Positions 45,542 to 54,967 are shown, counted from the stretch's first letter. The stretch: DNA of 64,000 nt from Paenibacillus sp. AN1007 (GCF_040702995.1 NZ_CP159992.1:6353001-6417000), one strand, 5' to 3'. Translations and numbers: made by a program. Notes: generated by a model from the letters alone, not told the origin.

Positions 45542-46801
45542 ATGAGTTTTTTTAGTCGGTTTTTGAAGAGACAGCAGCCGGAGGAACGACCGCTGTTTTA
45601 CGATATTGTATGTCCGTACTGCTTCAGCAAGTTCTCACCGGAAGAGGTCGTATTCCGCGCAGCACATCATCGTGACGACGACGAGGACTACGCGCTGGGG
45701 GAAGATGCCAAGCTTAACCGATACCGGGAACGTTTTGGCCTGGATACGGTATTTGATATGGAGGCCGTTCTGTCTCCTTATGACGTACCCGAGGAGCACC
45801 GCATCTATTCGGATAACATCGTCATGGGGCTGAATGATCGTTATGGTGTAGTTACACGTCGTCGTCTGTGCCCGCAGTGTCATAATGAGCTTCCTGTAAC
45901 GGCCGGGAAGGCACCAAGCAACATCATTTCGATCATCGGTGCATCCCAGGTCGGGAAATCCGTCTACATGACATCGCTGATCCATACGCTGCAGCATTAT
46001 ACGGCAGATCATTTTGATGCTGCCTGTATGCCGCTGAATGCAGAGATCAGCCGCCGTTTCCGTGCAGATTACGAAGAGCCGCTGTTTGAGCGGGGCGACC
46101 TGCTGGACTCCACGCAGAAGGAAAAGCTGCAGGAGCCGTTTATTTTTCAGTTTGTGTTCAAGGATGAGGATAAAGCGCCGCTGACCCTGGTGTTTTTTGA
46201 CGTTGCAGGTGAAGGAATGGTCGAGCAGGATTATCTGGGTCTGCACGGACAGCATATCAAAAACTCGGCAGGCATTCTGTTTATGGTCGACCCGCTCCAG
46301 ATTCGTTCAATCCGGGACAAAATTCGCATTAACCTGGGCAGCGAGCCGGGAGAATGGACGCCGAAATACGATGAGCCGCGCGACGTGGTGCTGACGTTGT
46401 TCGGTGACTTTATCGCCTATCAGGAGAAGGCTAAGACCAATATCCCGACTGCGGTTGTGCTCACCAAAAGTGACATGCTGCATTCCCTCAAGGATGAGGA
46501 AGGGGATTATATCAAATCCAACAGCAATGTGTTCCGCAACATGGTGCATCGCGAGTGGTTTGATTTGACCGAATTCGAAAATATCGACGGGGAGATTCGC
46601 CGTTTTATCGAGAAAGTGGATCGTCCGTTCAAAGGCACGATGGATGTGTACTTCAAGGACACCGCTTATTTCGCCGTATCTGCGCTGGGCAGCAATCCGG
46701 TAGACATGAAAATTCAAGGTGTGGTTAGTCCAATCCGTGTGGATGAGCCTTTCCTATGGCTGCTGTACAAGCTGAAGTACATTGAGGGGAGAGTGGGATG
46801 A
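45542..46801 (+). CDS. zinc-ribbon P-loop GTPase (DO-GTPase-like)
   Basis: A 419-residue protein. A split zinc ribbon has CPYC (24-27) and CPQC (110-113). The P-loop is GASQVGKS (133-140), a G3-type motif lies in FFDVAGEG (D220), and the G4-type motif is TKSD (308-311), so GTP is the expected nucleotide. An extended helical insert separates P-loop and G3. The layout matches the GTPases I recall as DO-GTPases, which occur with GTPase-associated protein 1 and vWA proteins in predicted conflict or signalling loci. The start is ATG 45542, seven bases after AAAGGGGG. It overlaps the next gene by four bases. Confidence 0.8.
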   Translation: MSFFSRFLKRQQPEERPLFYDIVCPYCFSKFSPEEVVFRAAHHRDDDEDYALGEDAKLNRYRERFGLDTVFDMEAVLSPYDVPEEHRIYSDNIVMGLNDRYGVVTRRRLCPQCHNELPVTAGKAPSNIISIIGASQVGKSVYMTSLIHTLQHYTADHFDAACMPLNAEISRRFRADYEEPLFERGDLLDSTQKEKLQEPFIFQFVFKDEDKAPLTLVFFDVAGEGMVEQDYLGLHGQHIKNSAGILFMVDPLQIRSIRDKIRINLGSEPGEWTPKYDEPRDVVLTLFGDFIAYQEKAKTNIPTAVVLTKSDMLHSLKDEEGDYIKSNSNVFRNMVHREWFDLTEFENIDGEIRRFIEKVDRPFKGTMDVYFKDTAYFAVSALGSNPVDMKIQGVVSPIRVDEPFLWLLYKLKYIEGRVG

Positions 46802-49800
46802 TGCGTTCTTCCAACACTCCGCCCATTGAACAGCAGATGTACACAAGAGAACGGCGCGGGGTATTCCGGACCACAGAGGGGTTCGATACGGTGGCTGCAT
46901 CGCCGGGACTGGACCTTTCTTTTATCAAAAAAGTACTTCATCCTTACTGCGTCTATGACGCTCCTGCGGAGCTGACAGGACGGAGCGAGAAGGACGAGAG
47001 CAAGTTCCCGGCTTCCATGCACCTGCTGCATCTCGAGAGCGGCGAGACCATTCTTGGGCAAAATGTGTATCAGGCTGCAGATTTCACCGGGCTGCGCAGT
47101 GCCTTTTTTGCCCACAATTATGTGCTGTCTCCGGCAAGCCTGGAACAATATATGAAAGGTGGCGAATGGCTGGATGCCGTGTTTGCTACCTCCTATGATA
47201 TCGAGCAGGGTACGGAGCTGCCTGTGCTTGCAGAACTTCCTACGGCAGCAGGAGCCGGAGGTGGAGTTCAAGCTGGACAGCAGGATGGCAGGTTTGGAGC
47301 AGCCGCGTCACCAGACCAGATTCTAAGTGCCCTGAAAATGGACGAGACGCTGTTCAAGCGCTTGCTCTATGCTGTGATGCAGGCTGTGGCGGCACGCCGC
47401 AAAGTATATATAGCGCTTGATGTGCCAGCGGAGGAAGTAACGGCAGGAGCTAAGGCGCTGCTGCGTCTGCTGTACAAGGCACTGCCCTACGCGTTCCGGC
47501 GGCAGCTCGGTTTTATGACGTTTGCCAAGGAGCCACAGGCCAAGAAAGGCATACATGTGCAGTTTGTGGAGCGGGGTACACTTCGTCCCAAGGACAGGAA
47601 CACAGAGAAAGATTTCACCTTTGATCTCGTCTCTGGTCGTGTCACCCATGTGGATGCGTCGGTGGCCAAGCTGCCTTATGCGGAATTTGCCTGGTTTTTG
47701 CTGAGGGACCCGGTAAGGTCAGCAGCATTCTACGAGTTCGCCGACGACATGCTGGCCGGTATGGAACCGGGAAGGGAGCTATCCATTGAAGCTTATGGAG
47801 AGCTGTCGGTATTTTACAGCCTTGAACAAGGTGTAGAAGATTTATATTTGAATAACAAAAGCGAGGTTCTGAAGGGTTTACTGACGTATCTGAAGCCTGA
47901 AGGTGGGCTGCAGCAGCGTGCACGTCTGAATGATCTGTTTCTGACGCTGCTTAGTCGGGAGCTGGACAGTGTCCGCCGGGAAAATGTACCGGAGGAAGCG
48001 GTTGCTGCCCGCTTCGGAGAATACTTCCGTGCTGCTGCGCCCGTAGTAAAGGGCCGGATCGTAGACTATTTTATCTATGCTGTAAACAATGCGCGTGCGC
48101 AGAAACGCATGCGTGCTGTACAGGATCTGTATGTCATTTTGGACCGCGATGCCCGTCTGAATCAAGCTTTTTTTGATAAGGTACTGGGTAATGATGCTTT
48201 GACCAAGCTGCTGTTTGAGCCGTATCTGGACAACCAATTGAAACGGACAGAGACGGCAGCGGGGGTCATCGATCTTGTTCAGCGCTGGGTTACGGCTCAT
48301 CCGTCAGCGATTCAATCTGCGTTTCTTGTGGAACGTTCCTGTACCGAGCTTAGGGAAAGGTTGTGTTCGGCACCTGATCCGGTTGAATCGGCAAACGAGG
48401 CGCTTCAGCGAGTCAGCATGCTGGACCGAATAACCGGGAGTGACGAGTTCGAAACGGGTATAACAGGACATATCGGGCAATCCAAAGCCGCTGTCAGTCG
48501 AACTCCCCAAAGCGGTAGTCATTCTCCCGACGAACAGGCCGCCTATCAGGAAGCTTTAACCAAACTTGCGGATAAGCTTGCTTATGTGATTAACCTCTTC
48601 ATGATTCAGGATCTGGATCTGGAACGGGTGAACCGGGAACAGCTGCTGCGTATCGATATTCTGCAGCATGAGAATGACGTTCGGGATTGGGCATCACGCC
48701 AAGGTTCGGATGTAGCGGCTAGAACAAATGTGATGCTGGCGGCGAGAAAATGGCTTAGAAGTGATCCTGACGCCGAAGAAGAGGTGGAATCACTCTCTCT
48801 GGCTGAGCGTGATGAGCTTCAGCGCTGGACTCGCCGCTGGCTGGCGGCAGAACTGCGGAATTATCCGGGAACCGCAGCGTATGAGGCATTACCACTCGCA
48901 TTCTACCGTGGGGGAAGCGGCAGTAATCGGCTTGATTATTCGGGTCTGATTGAATTTCTACGCAGTCATACCAATCAAATTGAAGCGATCTATACCTTTT
49001 TCGAATGGTCCGGTGTACATCGGATGTTTGTTCGCGGTTCCAGTGCGCATAAAGGATATGCAGATGCCATTATTATGTATTTCAAATCCCATGACCGGGA
49101 AGCATTCCGGTCCAAGTCAGTGTTCAAGCCGTACTATGCCAAAGCAGGAAAAGCTCTGAAGCCGGTCTATGATCGGGCCAAGGCTGAACTGGCCTCGCCA
49201 TTTATGCGTATTCTGACCGGGCGGAAGAAAAAGCGATGGATGGGCCTGCTGCTGCTGTTCCTTATTCTTGGTATTGCAGGTGGCACATATGCCTGGATGA
49301 ACAATACCTCTGAACCTCAAGCAGCACAGCCGCCGGCAGAACAGGAACCAGCTGCCCCGGCTGAACCTGAAGAGAAGCCGGCAGCGTATATCGCTTATAT
49401 CGCTGGTGCAGATGAGCAGGAAGGAACAGAATCCCCGGCCCGATTAGTCCTCCGCTTCCGGAGCGAAACGGGTGGTATTCCTTTTGAACAGGGCAGCCTG
49501 CAGCTGCGTTTGGATGATGGAAGCATGAAAGAGTTTAACGTTACAGACAAGTGGAAGAGCTTGAATTCCGGAGAAAAGTCTGATGCAGCCAATGACCCTT
49601 CATCGAATTCTGAAGGCGCAGCAGGTAAGGAAAATGGCTCTCAGACATCAGGTAAGAGTCAAGGTGCTGCTGATTCAGATGCTGATTCAGCAGCATCCGG
49701 TCAATCGGATGATCAACAAGGGATTGATACGGCAAGTAATGCTGACCAAGAGGATCAATCCACAGCTGGCAGTTTGTCGGCAGGCAAAGCGGATAAATCA

Positions 49801-50031
49801 TCGACACAAGACCAAGGTAAAACAAGTGAGAACTTATCGGGGGATGTCTCGCAAGAAGGGCAGGCTGACACTGTTCCCAAACCTTTAACTGCGGCCGAAG
49901 CAGATCGCTTATACCCTTACGGCATGCAGATCACACTGCCGGACAATATTGATCCCAAGAATGTTGTGAGCATTCAGAAGGGTGCGAAGGGGTCAGAGAT
50001 CGCTGTTGAGTTGATGCAGGAGCCAATCTGA
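46798..50031 (+). CDS. large membrane-anchored GTPase-associated protein 1-like protein
   Basis: A 1077-residue protein. The first ~150 residues (IEQQMYTRERRGVFRTTEG, then TVAASPGLDLSFIKKVL and CVYDAPAEL) resemble the N-terminal domain of GTPase-associated protein 1 as I remember it. A long helical cytoplasmic region runs to about 805. One membrane helix follows (about 813-833, WMGLLLLFLILGIAGGTYAW). An exterior part begins with a Pro/Glu/Ala stalk, then a small domain, a Ser/Asp/Gln-rich linker of about 110 residues and a short conserved-looking end. The start ATG overlaps the GTPase stop codon, so the two are co-translated and probably bind. It is the last gene of the locus. Confidence 0.75.
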   Translation: MMRSSNTPPIEQQMYTRERRGVFRTTEGFDTVAASPGLDLSFIKKVLHPYCVYDAPAELTGRSEKDESKFPASMHLLHLESGETILGQNVYQAADFTGLRSAFFAHNYVLSPASLEQYMKGGEWLDAVFATSYDIEQGTELPVLAELPTAAGAGGGVQAGQQDGRFGAAASPDQILSALKMDETLFKRLLYAVMQAVAARRKVYIALDVPAEEVTAGAKALLRLLYKALPYAFRRQLGFMTFAKEPQAKKGIHVQFVERGTLRPKDRNTEKDFTFDLVSGRVTHVDASVAKLPYAEFAWFLLRDPVRSAAFYEFADDMLAGMEPGRELSIEAYGELSVFYSLEQGVEDLYLNNKSEVLKGLLTYLKPEGGLQQRARLNDLFLTLLSRELDSVRRENVPEEAVAARFGEYFRAAAPVVKGRIVDYFIYAVNNARAQKRMRAVQDLYVILDRDARLNQAFFDKVLGNDALTKLLFEPYLDNQLKRTETAAGVIDLVQRWVTAHPSAIQSAFLVERSCTELRERLCSAPDPVESANEALQRVSMLDRITGSDEFETGITGHIGQSKAAVSRTPQSGSHSPDEQAAYQEALTKLADKLAYVINLFMIQDLDLERVNREQLLRIDILQHENDVRDWASRQGSDVAARTNVMLAARKWLRSDPDAEEEVESLSLAERDELQRWTRRWLAAELRNYPGTAAYEALPLAFYRGGSGSNRLDYSGLIEFLRSHTNQIEAIYTFFEWSGVHRMFVRGSSAHKGYADAIIMYFKSHDREAFRSKSVFKPYYAKAGKALKPVYDRAKAELASPFMRILTGRKKKRWMGLLLLFLILGIAGGTYAWMNNTSEPQAAQPPAEQEPAAPAEPEEKPAAYIAYIAGADEQEGTESPARLVLRFRSETGGIPFEQGSLQLRLDDGSMKEFNVTDKWKSLNSGEKSDAANDPSSNSEGAAGKENGSQTSGKSQGAADSDADSAASGQSDDQQGIDTASNADQEDQSTAGSLSAGKADKSSTQDQGKTSENLSGDVSQEGQADTVPKPLTAAEADRLYPYGMQITLPDNIDPKNVVSIQKGAKGSEIAVELMQEPI

Positions 50032-50112
50032 ATCTCATGATATAAGCACATAACGAATCATAACCGGCAGAGAAGCATATGTAGGTCAGGTTTGATTCGA
50101 CTTGATTAGAGG

Positions 50113-50149
50113 GATGACCCTGAGACCAAGAGTTCAGGGTCATCTTTTT
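50113..50149 (+). terminator. strong terminator ending the tubulin/vWA/GTPase locus
   Basis: GATGACCCTGA pairs perfectly with TCAGGGTCATC, followed by TTTTTAT. The remaining sequence up to 50370 shows nothing I can name. Confidence 0.9.
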
Positions 50150-50372
50150 ATATTCATAACCAAGCTTCTGAGATGATTGTACCGAAGCGTTTAATCAGTT
50201 CACAAAATAGACACATAAGGATTGATTCAAAATAAGGTAATTAGGCGAGCAGTGAAAAATAGCACGGAATCATTGAGAAATGCTCTCATATAATAGGTGT
50301 CACAGCGAGTGGTAAAAAGCAGAATTTAGATAAAAAAAGCCTTATATTATCAAAAGATTTTGTTATTTTCGG

Positions 50373-50402
50373 TTGACAAGTGATAATGATTATCAGTATC
50401 TT
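50373..50402 (+). promoter_or_regulatory. Fur-boxed promoter of the siderophore ATPase gene
   Basis: TTGACA (50373-50378) is followed by the perfect 7-1-7 dyad TGATAATGATTATCA (50381-50395), the core of the Fur box. A -10-like TATCTT follows at 50397. Repression by Fur with iron is expected. The leader to the start codon is about 145 bases, with no supported gene. Confidence 0.8.
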
Positions 50403-50549
50403 TAGTGTAGCGAATAAATCTGTTTCAATTTTTATGTCAATGCCAAGCGTCGGAAAATTCAGGAATACTGAATTAGAATATAATTTCAATTTCGTTGTCG
50501 TTATGATAGCCGGAATACATAACCGGATTAATGAGAGAGGGATGATCGC

Positions 50550-51431
50550 ATGTTTCGTCTGGAGACGTCCAAGCTGGATATCGCTTATGAGGAAAGACTG
50601 ATAGTTGAGGATCTGAACATTCAGATCCCCCAAGGCAAAATTACCGCACTTGTTGGAGCCAACGGTTCGGGGAAATCAACGATCCTGAAGACGATGGCAC
50701 GCATTATGTCTCCGAAGGCAGGCAGCGTGCTGCTCGACGGCAAGTCTATTCATAAACAATCCACGCGTGAAGTTGCCAAGCAGCTTGCGATCCTGCCTCA
50801 GAACCCTACAGCACCGGAAGGTCTGACGGTTACAGAACTGGTTTCCTATGGCCGTTTTCCTTATCAAAAAGGATTTGGTTCCATGCGTGCAGAAGACAAA
50901 CGCATGATTGAATGGGCGATCGAAGTAACGGGCATGACTGAATTCCATGACCGTCCGATCGATCAGTTGTCCGGTGGACAACGTCAGCGTGCCTGGATTG
51001 CTATGGCACTTGCTCAGGAAACAGACATTCTGTTCCTGGACGAGCCGACAACCTTCCTTGACATGGCACACCAGCTTGAAGTGCTGCAGCTGCTGGAACA
51101 CCTGAATGCCACAGCTAACCGCACCATTGTAATGGTAGTCCATGATCTTAATCATGCTTCCCGGTATGCTCAGCACATGATTGGTATTAAGAAAGGTAAA
51201 GCCGTTGCACAGGGTTCACCCGTAGAAGTGATGACTTCAGATGTACTGCGTGAAGTGTTCAATATTGAAGCAGATATCGTAATGGACCCGCGTTCCAATG
51301 TACCGCTCTGCCTCCCATATGCACTCGCTGGCGAACGTCCGAAACCTGCAGCTCCTGAAACCAAGGTGATGAACAGTGCCATGGTTCATGCAGGCCGAAC
51401 CGAACATCGTGTACAGGCAATGGGCAGTTAA
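50550..51431 (+). CDS. iron-siderophore ABC transporter ATPase
   Basis: ATP-binding subunit of a ferric-siderophore importer (FecE/FepC/YusV group), 293 residues. Walker A is GANGSGKS, the Q-loop is in AILPQNPTAPEG, the signature LSGGQRQRAWIAMAL, Walker B DILFLDEPT, and the H-loop VVHDLNHASRYA. The start is ATG 50550 after GAGAGGGATG. No permease gene is adjacent, so it probably serves membrane subunits encoded elsewhere, as YusV does in Bacillus subtilis for several siderophores. The C-terminal 40 residues are an extension of mixed composition. A Fur box lies upstream. Confidence 0.93.
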   Translation: MFRLETSKLDIAYEERLIVEDLNIQIPQGKITALVGANGSGKSTILKTMARIMSPKAGSVLLDGKSIHKQSTREVAKQLAILPQNPTAPEGLTVTELVSYGRFPYQKGFGSMRAEDKRMIEWAIEVTGMTEFHDRPIDQLSGGQRQRAWIAMALAQETDILFLDEPTTFLDMAHQLEVLQLLEHLNATANRTIVMVVHDLNHASRYAQHMIGIKKGKAVAQGSPVEVMTSDVLREVFNIEADIVMDPRSNVPLCLPYALAGERPKPAAPETKVMNSAMVHAGRTEHRVQAMGS

Positions 51432-51532
51432 TTTAAACGAACTGGATCACATCTGTGATTCTGTATTATAGAAATGAAGCCGCTGTGCGCTGTTAGCACG
51501 CGGCTCATTCGCATTCACGGGAGGTTTCATTC

Positions 51533-52348
51533 ATGGGCGCAATCAACTATACGTGGCTCGAGCAATATGGCCGAATCTCGACAAGTCCCGCTTCTAACCC
51601 GGTTTATGATATACTTCTGGCTTCGTTACGGGATACAGCGCAGGCAGAGGATATGCTGAAAGTATATAACGAACATTTGCGGGCAGATAGCTTGCGAACC
51701 GCGGCGGTGTATTTCATGCATTCTGTTCGTGGACTGCTGCTGGGCATTCATTATATGAATTCAATGTGTGACACAATGCTGGATATTTCTCTGGACAATA
51801 TTCGGCTGCAGCTGGTTGTACAAGACGGCTATCCGGCATTTCACTTTCAACTGCTGGATGGTACCGAGCATGTACATCCTGCGCCTCCTGGTAAGAACGA
51901 ACATGAATCTGCAGCAGCCGGATTGGCAAGAAAGGCGATGCTTACGGCTTACTATGGAGAACAGCTCCGGCCTCTAATCGAGGGTGCAGCCGAGGCTGGA
52001 GGGGCAAATACAGGCCAGATGTGGGCTCAATTGGCATCCATTCTGACATGGTTTAAGACGATGGCAGTGCAGATGGACATTACTGAGGATGAACGTAAAG
52101 CGGTCATTCAAGGGTATGAACATGTGATTACGATGCCGCCGGAAATTCTGGGATTGCGTAAAAATCTGCTGCACTTCAAACCGGTAGAAATCGATAGTCC
52201 GTATCAACCTGGAGAAAAAATGCTGATGAAGTCAACCTGCTGTCTGCATTATAAGGTATACGGTGGTCAAGATTACTGTTACAGCTGTCCCAAGTTGAGC
52301 AAAGCCGAGCGGCAAAATCGCTATGAGATACTTGCGGCTTCTCGGTGA
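51533..52348 (+). CDS. FhuF-like ferric siderophore reductase
   Basis: A 271-residue protein. Its C-terminal motif CCLHYKVYGGQDYCYSCP has the CC-x10-C-x2-C cysteine pattern that binds the [2Fe-2S] cluster of FhuF-type ferric-siderophore reductases. The N-terminal ~230 residues are helical and soluble. Such proteins reduce and release iron from imported hydroxamate siderophores in the cytoplasm. GGGAGG precedes ATG 51533. It lies about 100 bases after the Fur-boxed ATPase gene in the same direction, without a terminator between, so joint iron control is likely. Confidence 0.82.
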   Translation: MGAINYTWLEQYGRISTSPASNPVYDILLASLRDTAQAEDMLKVYNEHLRADSLRTAAVYFMHSVRGLLLGIHYMNSMCDTMLDISLDNIRLQLVVQDGYPAFHFQLLDGTEHVHPAPPGKNEHESAAAGLARKAMLTAYYGEQLRPLIEGAAEAGGANTGQMWAQLASILTWFKTMAVQMDITEDERKAVIQGYEHVITMPPEILGLRKNLLHFKPVEIDSPYQPGEKMLMKSTCCLHYKVYGGQDYCYSCPKLSKAERQNRYEILAASR

Positions 52349-52350
52349 AT

Positions 52351-52380
52351 TTGAAGTATACCCCGAAACACGGCTATAAT
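52351..52380 (+). promoter_or_regulatory. promoter of glutathione peroxidase gene
   Basis: TTGAAG (52351-52356) and TATAAT (52375-52380) are 18 bases apart, 45 bases before the start codon. Confidence 0.6.
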
Positions 52381-52425
52381 TGATTACAACCCCAAAATTA
52401 ATCGATGTCATAGGAGGAATCAGCA

Positions 52426-52905
52426 ATGTCCGTATATTCGTACAAAGCGGTAACCACCGCAAATCAGGAAGTGCCGCTGGATATGTATCAAGGTAAAGTG
52501 CTCGTTATTGCAAACACAGCCAGTAAATGTGGACTGACACCTCAATATGGTGAACTGCAGAAGCTCTATGACCGTTATCGTGATCAAGGTTTGGTGGTGC
52601 TTGGTTTTCCATGCAACCAATTTGGTGGACAGGAGCCAGGTACAAGTGAAGAAGCGGAATCCTTTTGCCAGATCAACTATGGCGTAAACTTTCCAGTGTT
52701 TGCAAAAGTAGATGTGAACGGAGAAGACGCACATCCTCTGTTTCAATATTTGAAAGAACAGCAGCCAGGTACAGGTGAAACCAGTGATATTCAGTGGAAC
52801 TTTACCAAGTTCCTTGTGAATCGCGAAGGTGAAGTCGTGGGCCGGATCGAACCAAAAGAATCACCAGAGTCGATGAGTGCTGCGATCGAGCAGCTGCTCG
52901 GTTAA
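52426..52905 (+). CDS. glutathione peroxidase-family thiol peroxidase
   Basis: A 159-residue peroxidase of the Cys-type GPx family, which in Bacilli usually uses thioredoxin rather than glutathione. The peroxidatic cysteine is in NTASKCGLTPQYGEL. The Gln and Trp partners are in FPCNQFGGQEPG, whose cysteine may be the resolving one, and in IQWNFTKFLVNREG. The start is ATG 52426 behind AGGAGG. A promoter and a terminator bracket it as a single gene. It adds to the peroxide defences represented by catalase at the other end of the window. Confidence 0.93.
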   Translation: MSVYSYKAVTTANQEVPLDMYQGKVLVIANTASKCGLTPQYGELQKLYDRYRDQGLVVLGFPCNQFGGQEPGTSEEAESFCQINYGVNFPVFAKVDVNGEDAHPLFQYLKEQQPGTGETSDIQWNFTKFLVNREGEVVGRIEPKESPESMSAAIEQLLG

Positions 52906-52934
52906 TTCGCCGCACGTGAGATCAATATATGACG

Positions 52935-52969
52935 AGAAGCCTGCCCCATTTACGGGACAGGCTTCTTTT
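52935..52969 (+). terminator. terminator after glutathione peroxidase
   Basis: AGAAGCCTGCCCC pairs with GGGACAGGCTTCT (one mismatch), followed by TTTTGG. Confidence 0.85.
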
Positions 52970-53170
52970 GGTTTTCTTTTTAGTAGAACGTCTCGGCTCG
53001 GTGTGATCTGATGATCCAGGTTTTCGGTAATGGAATTGAACTATTTGGAGGGCATAAGCAAAATGTAATTCGGGGAAAATGAAGTTAGTGAGAACATAGG
53101 AAAGAAGTGATTGTAGACGGGGGCAGGGGGCCTTCTTTTTCTGAAAGAACAAATTATTTTGCTTAACCTA

Positions 53171-53225
53171 TTGCAATGTGAAAAATATCACATTATAATA
53201 GGTGTATAAAGTGAAATAAATCACA
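53171..53225 (+). promoter_or_regulatory. promoter with two Rex/Fnr-type operators before the NADH oxidase gene
   Basis: TTGCAA (53171-53176) and TATAAT (53194-53199), 17 bases apart, enclose TGTGAAAAATATCACA (53177-53192). A second dyad, AGTGAAATAAATCACA, lies at 53210-53225, 33 bases downstream. Both fit the Rex (TTGTGAA-N4-TTCACAA) and Fnr (TGTGA-N6-TCACA) consensus. Overlap with the promoter suits repression, which favours Rex. Confidence 0.72.
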
Positions 53226-53264
53226 TACACTTCATCGATCTAATACTCCAAGGAGGAACTACTC

Positions 53265-54626
53265 ATGAAAATCGCAGTCATCGGATGTACACACGCAGGA
53301 ACGGCAGCTATCGTAAATACCGCTAAATTATACCCGGATGCCACCATTACCGTATATGAACGCAATGACAACATTTCATTCCTCTCCTGCGGGATTGCGC
53401 TCTATGTTGGGGGCGTGGTGAAAGATCCTGACGGCCTGTTCTATTCTTCGCCGAATCAGTTGGCGGACCTTGGTGTTGAAACCAAGATGCTCCATGAAGT
53501 GACAGCAGTTGATGCCAAAGGTCATACCTTACGGGCTAAAAACCTGCAAACTGGGGAAGAATTTGAAGATACGTTTGACAAGCTAATTGTGACTACAGGT
53601 TCATGGCCTGTCGTTCCGAAGCTGGAAGGCATCGAGATGGACAACATCCTGCTCTGCAAAAACTACAATCACTCCAACACCATTATTGAAAGAGCGAAGG
53701 ATACCAAACGCGTAACGGTTGTCGGCGCTGGTTACATCGGCGTTGAACTGGTGGAAGCCTTCCAGATGAACGGCAAAGAAGTGACACTTATTGATAGCGT
53801 GGATCGTATTTTGAATAAATACCTTGACCCTGAATTTACAGATGCCATCGAAGATACATTGACTGGAAAAGGAATTAAATTGGCTCTTGGGCAGACGGTA
53901 CAGAAGTTTACGGGCGAGAATGGTAAAGTCACCAAAGTCATCACATCCAAAGGGGAATTCGAGACTGATCTGGTCATTCTCTGCATCGGGTTCCGCCCGA
54001 ATACGGAGCTGCTCAAAGGTCAGGTGGATATGCTTCCAAACGGCGCGATCATCGTGGACAAATATATGCAGACCAGCCAGGAAGATGTCTTTGCCGCGGG
54101 TGACAGCTGCGCGATTCACTACAATCCTACCGGCAAAGCGGCTTACATTCCACTGGCAACAAACGCCGTGCGGATGGGTACACTCGTAGCGCGAAACCTG
54201 GTTCGTCCAACGACACCTTATATGGGAACACAGGGCACATCGGGTATCAAAATTTACGAGCAAAATATTGCAGGAACCGGCATGACCGAAATGTCTGCCG
54301 CCGAAGAAGGACTTGTTGTAGAATCGGTTGTTCTGGAAGACAGCTATCGTCCGGAGTTTATGCCAACCGCCGAGAAACTGCTGCTGAAAGTTGTATACGA
54401 GCAGGCCACTCGCCGGATTGTTGGTGCACAGGTTATGTCCCAGGTCGATCTGACACAGTCGATCAATACGATCTCGGTCTTCATTCAGAATAACATGACA
54501 GTGGATGATCTGGCTTTTATCGACTTCTTCTTCCAGCCGCACTATAACAAACCGTGGAACTTCTTGAACACTGCAGGGCTGCAAGCTCTGCCTCCAGTAG
54601 AAGTTAAAGCACCAGCCCTGGTCTAG
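53265..54626 (+). CDS. nox: FAD-dependent NADH oxidase (water-forming type)
   Basis: Flavoprotein of 453 residues that oxidises NADH with oxygen, regenerating NAD+. The FAD site opens with KIAVIGCTHAGTAAI. The redox-active cysteine is in NISFLSCGIALYVGG, as in water-forming Nox and CoA-disulfide reductases. The NAD site is VTVVGAGYIGVELVEAF, and the second FAD motif is DVFAAGDSCAI. The start is ATG 53265 behind AAGGAGG. CoA-disulfide reductase cannot be fully excluded. Rex-type operators upstream make NADH-responsive control likely, which suits an NADH-consuming enzyme. Confidence 0.9.
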   Translation: MKIAVIGCTHAGTAAIVNTAKLYPDATITVYERNDNISFLSCGIALYVGGVVKDPDGLFYSSPNQLADLGVETKMLHEVTAVDAKGHTLRAKNLQTGEEFEDTFDKLIVTTGSWPVVPKLEGIEMDNILLCKNYNHSNTIIERAKDTKRVTVVGAGYIGVELVEAFQMNGKEVTLIDSVDRILNKYLDPEFTDAIEDTLTGKGIKLALGQTVQKFTGENGKVTKVITSKGEFETDLVILCIGFRPNTELLKGQVDMLPNGAIIVDKYMQTSQEDVFAAGDSCAIHYNPTGKAAYIPLATNAVRMGTLVARNLVRPTTPYMGTQGTSGIKIYEQNIAGTGMTEMSAAEEGLVVESVVLEDSYRPEFMPTAEKLLLKVVYEQATRRIVGAQVMSQVDLTQSINTISVFIQNNMTVDDLAFIDFFFQPHYNKPWNFLNTAGLQALPPVEVKAPALV

Positions 54627-54712
54627 GTTAATGGCATAATCGACAGCTTAAGTTAAAAGCAGATTAAGCGCAAGAAACTAGACAGAATCCGGGTACATCA
54701 TACAACAAAGAG

Positions 54713-54752
54713 AAGGAAGAACGGCGATCATATCGTCAGTCTTCCTTTTTTT
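54713..54752 (+). terminator. terminator after NADH oxidase
   Basis: AAGGAAGA...TCTTCCTT with an inner GCGAT/ATCGT stem is followed by a T run ending TTTTTTTTC. Confidence 0.8.
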
Positions 54753-54861
54753 CGTCTGTGCCAACTATGTCAGTTTGCTGTTTACTTATTTATTTGTTTA
54801 TCTTGATCCTCCGGATTTTGGAGAGAGGCATTGGAAAATGGGATCATCTTCTTGGATCACT

Positions 54862-54879
54862 TTGTGATTATTTGCACAA
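54862..54879 (+). promoter_or_regulatory. Rex-type operator before the formate/nitrite transporter gene
   Basis: TTGTGATTATTTGCACAA differs from the Rex consensus only at two inner positions and keeps the TTGTG/CACAA ends. It lies about 90 bases before the start codon. I could not place a confident promoter around it. Confidence 0.6.
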
Positions 54880-54967
54880 AGTTTTCCGGGAGGTCGATAT
54901 ACAATGAATTCATGGATAGATTTGCTTGGCATACGAACGGATAGAAGATAAAAGGAGAGGATGACAT

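Noticed and set aside
50380..50601. 73-codon frame beginning in the Fur box
   Set aside because: It overlaps the operator and the ATPase start in another frame; no ribosome site.
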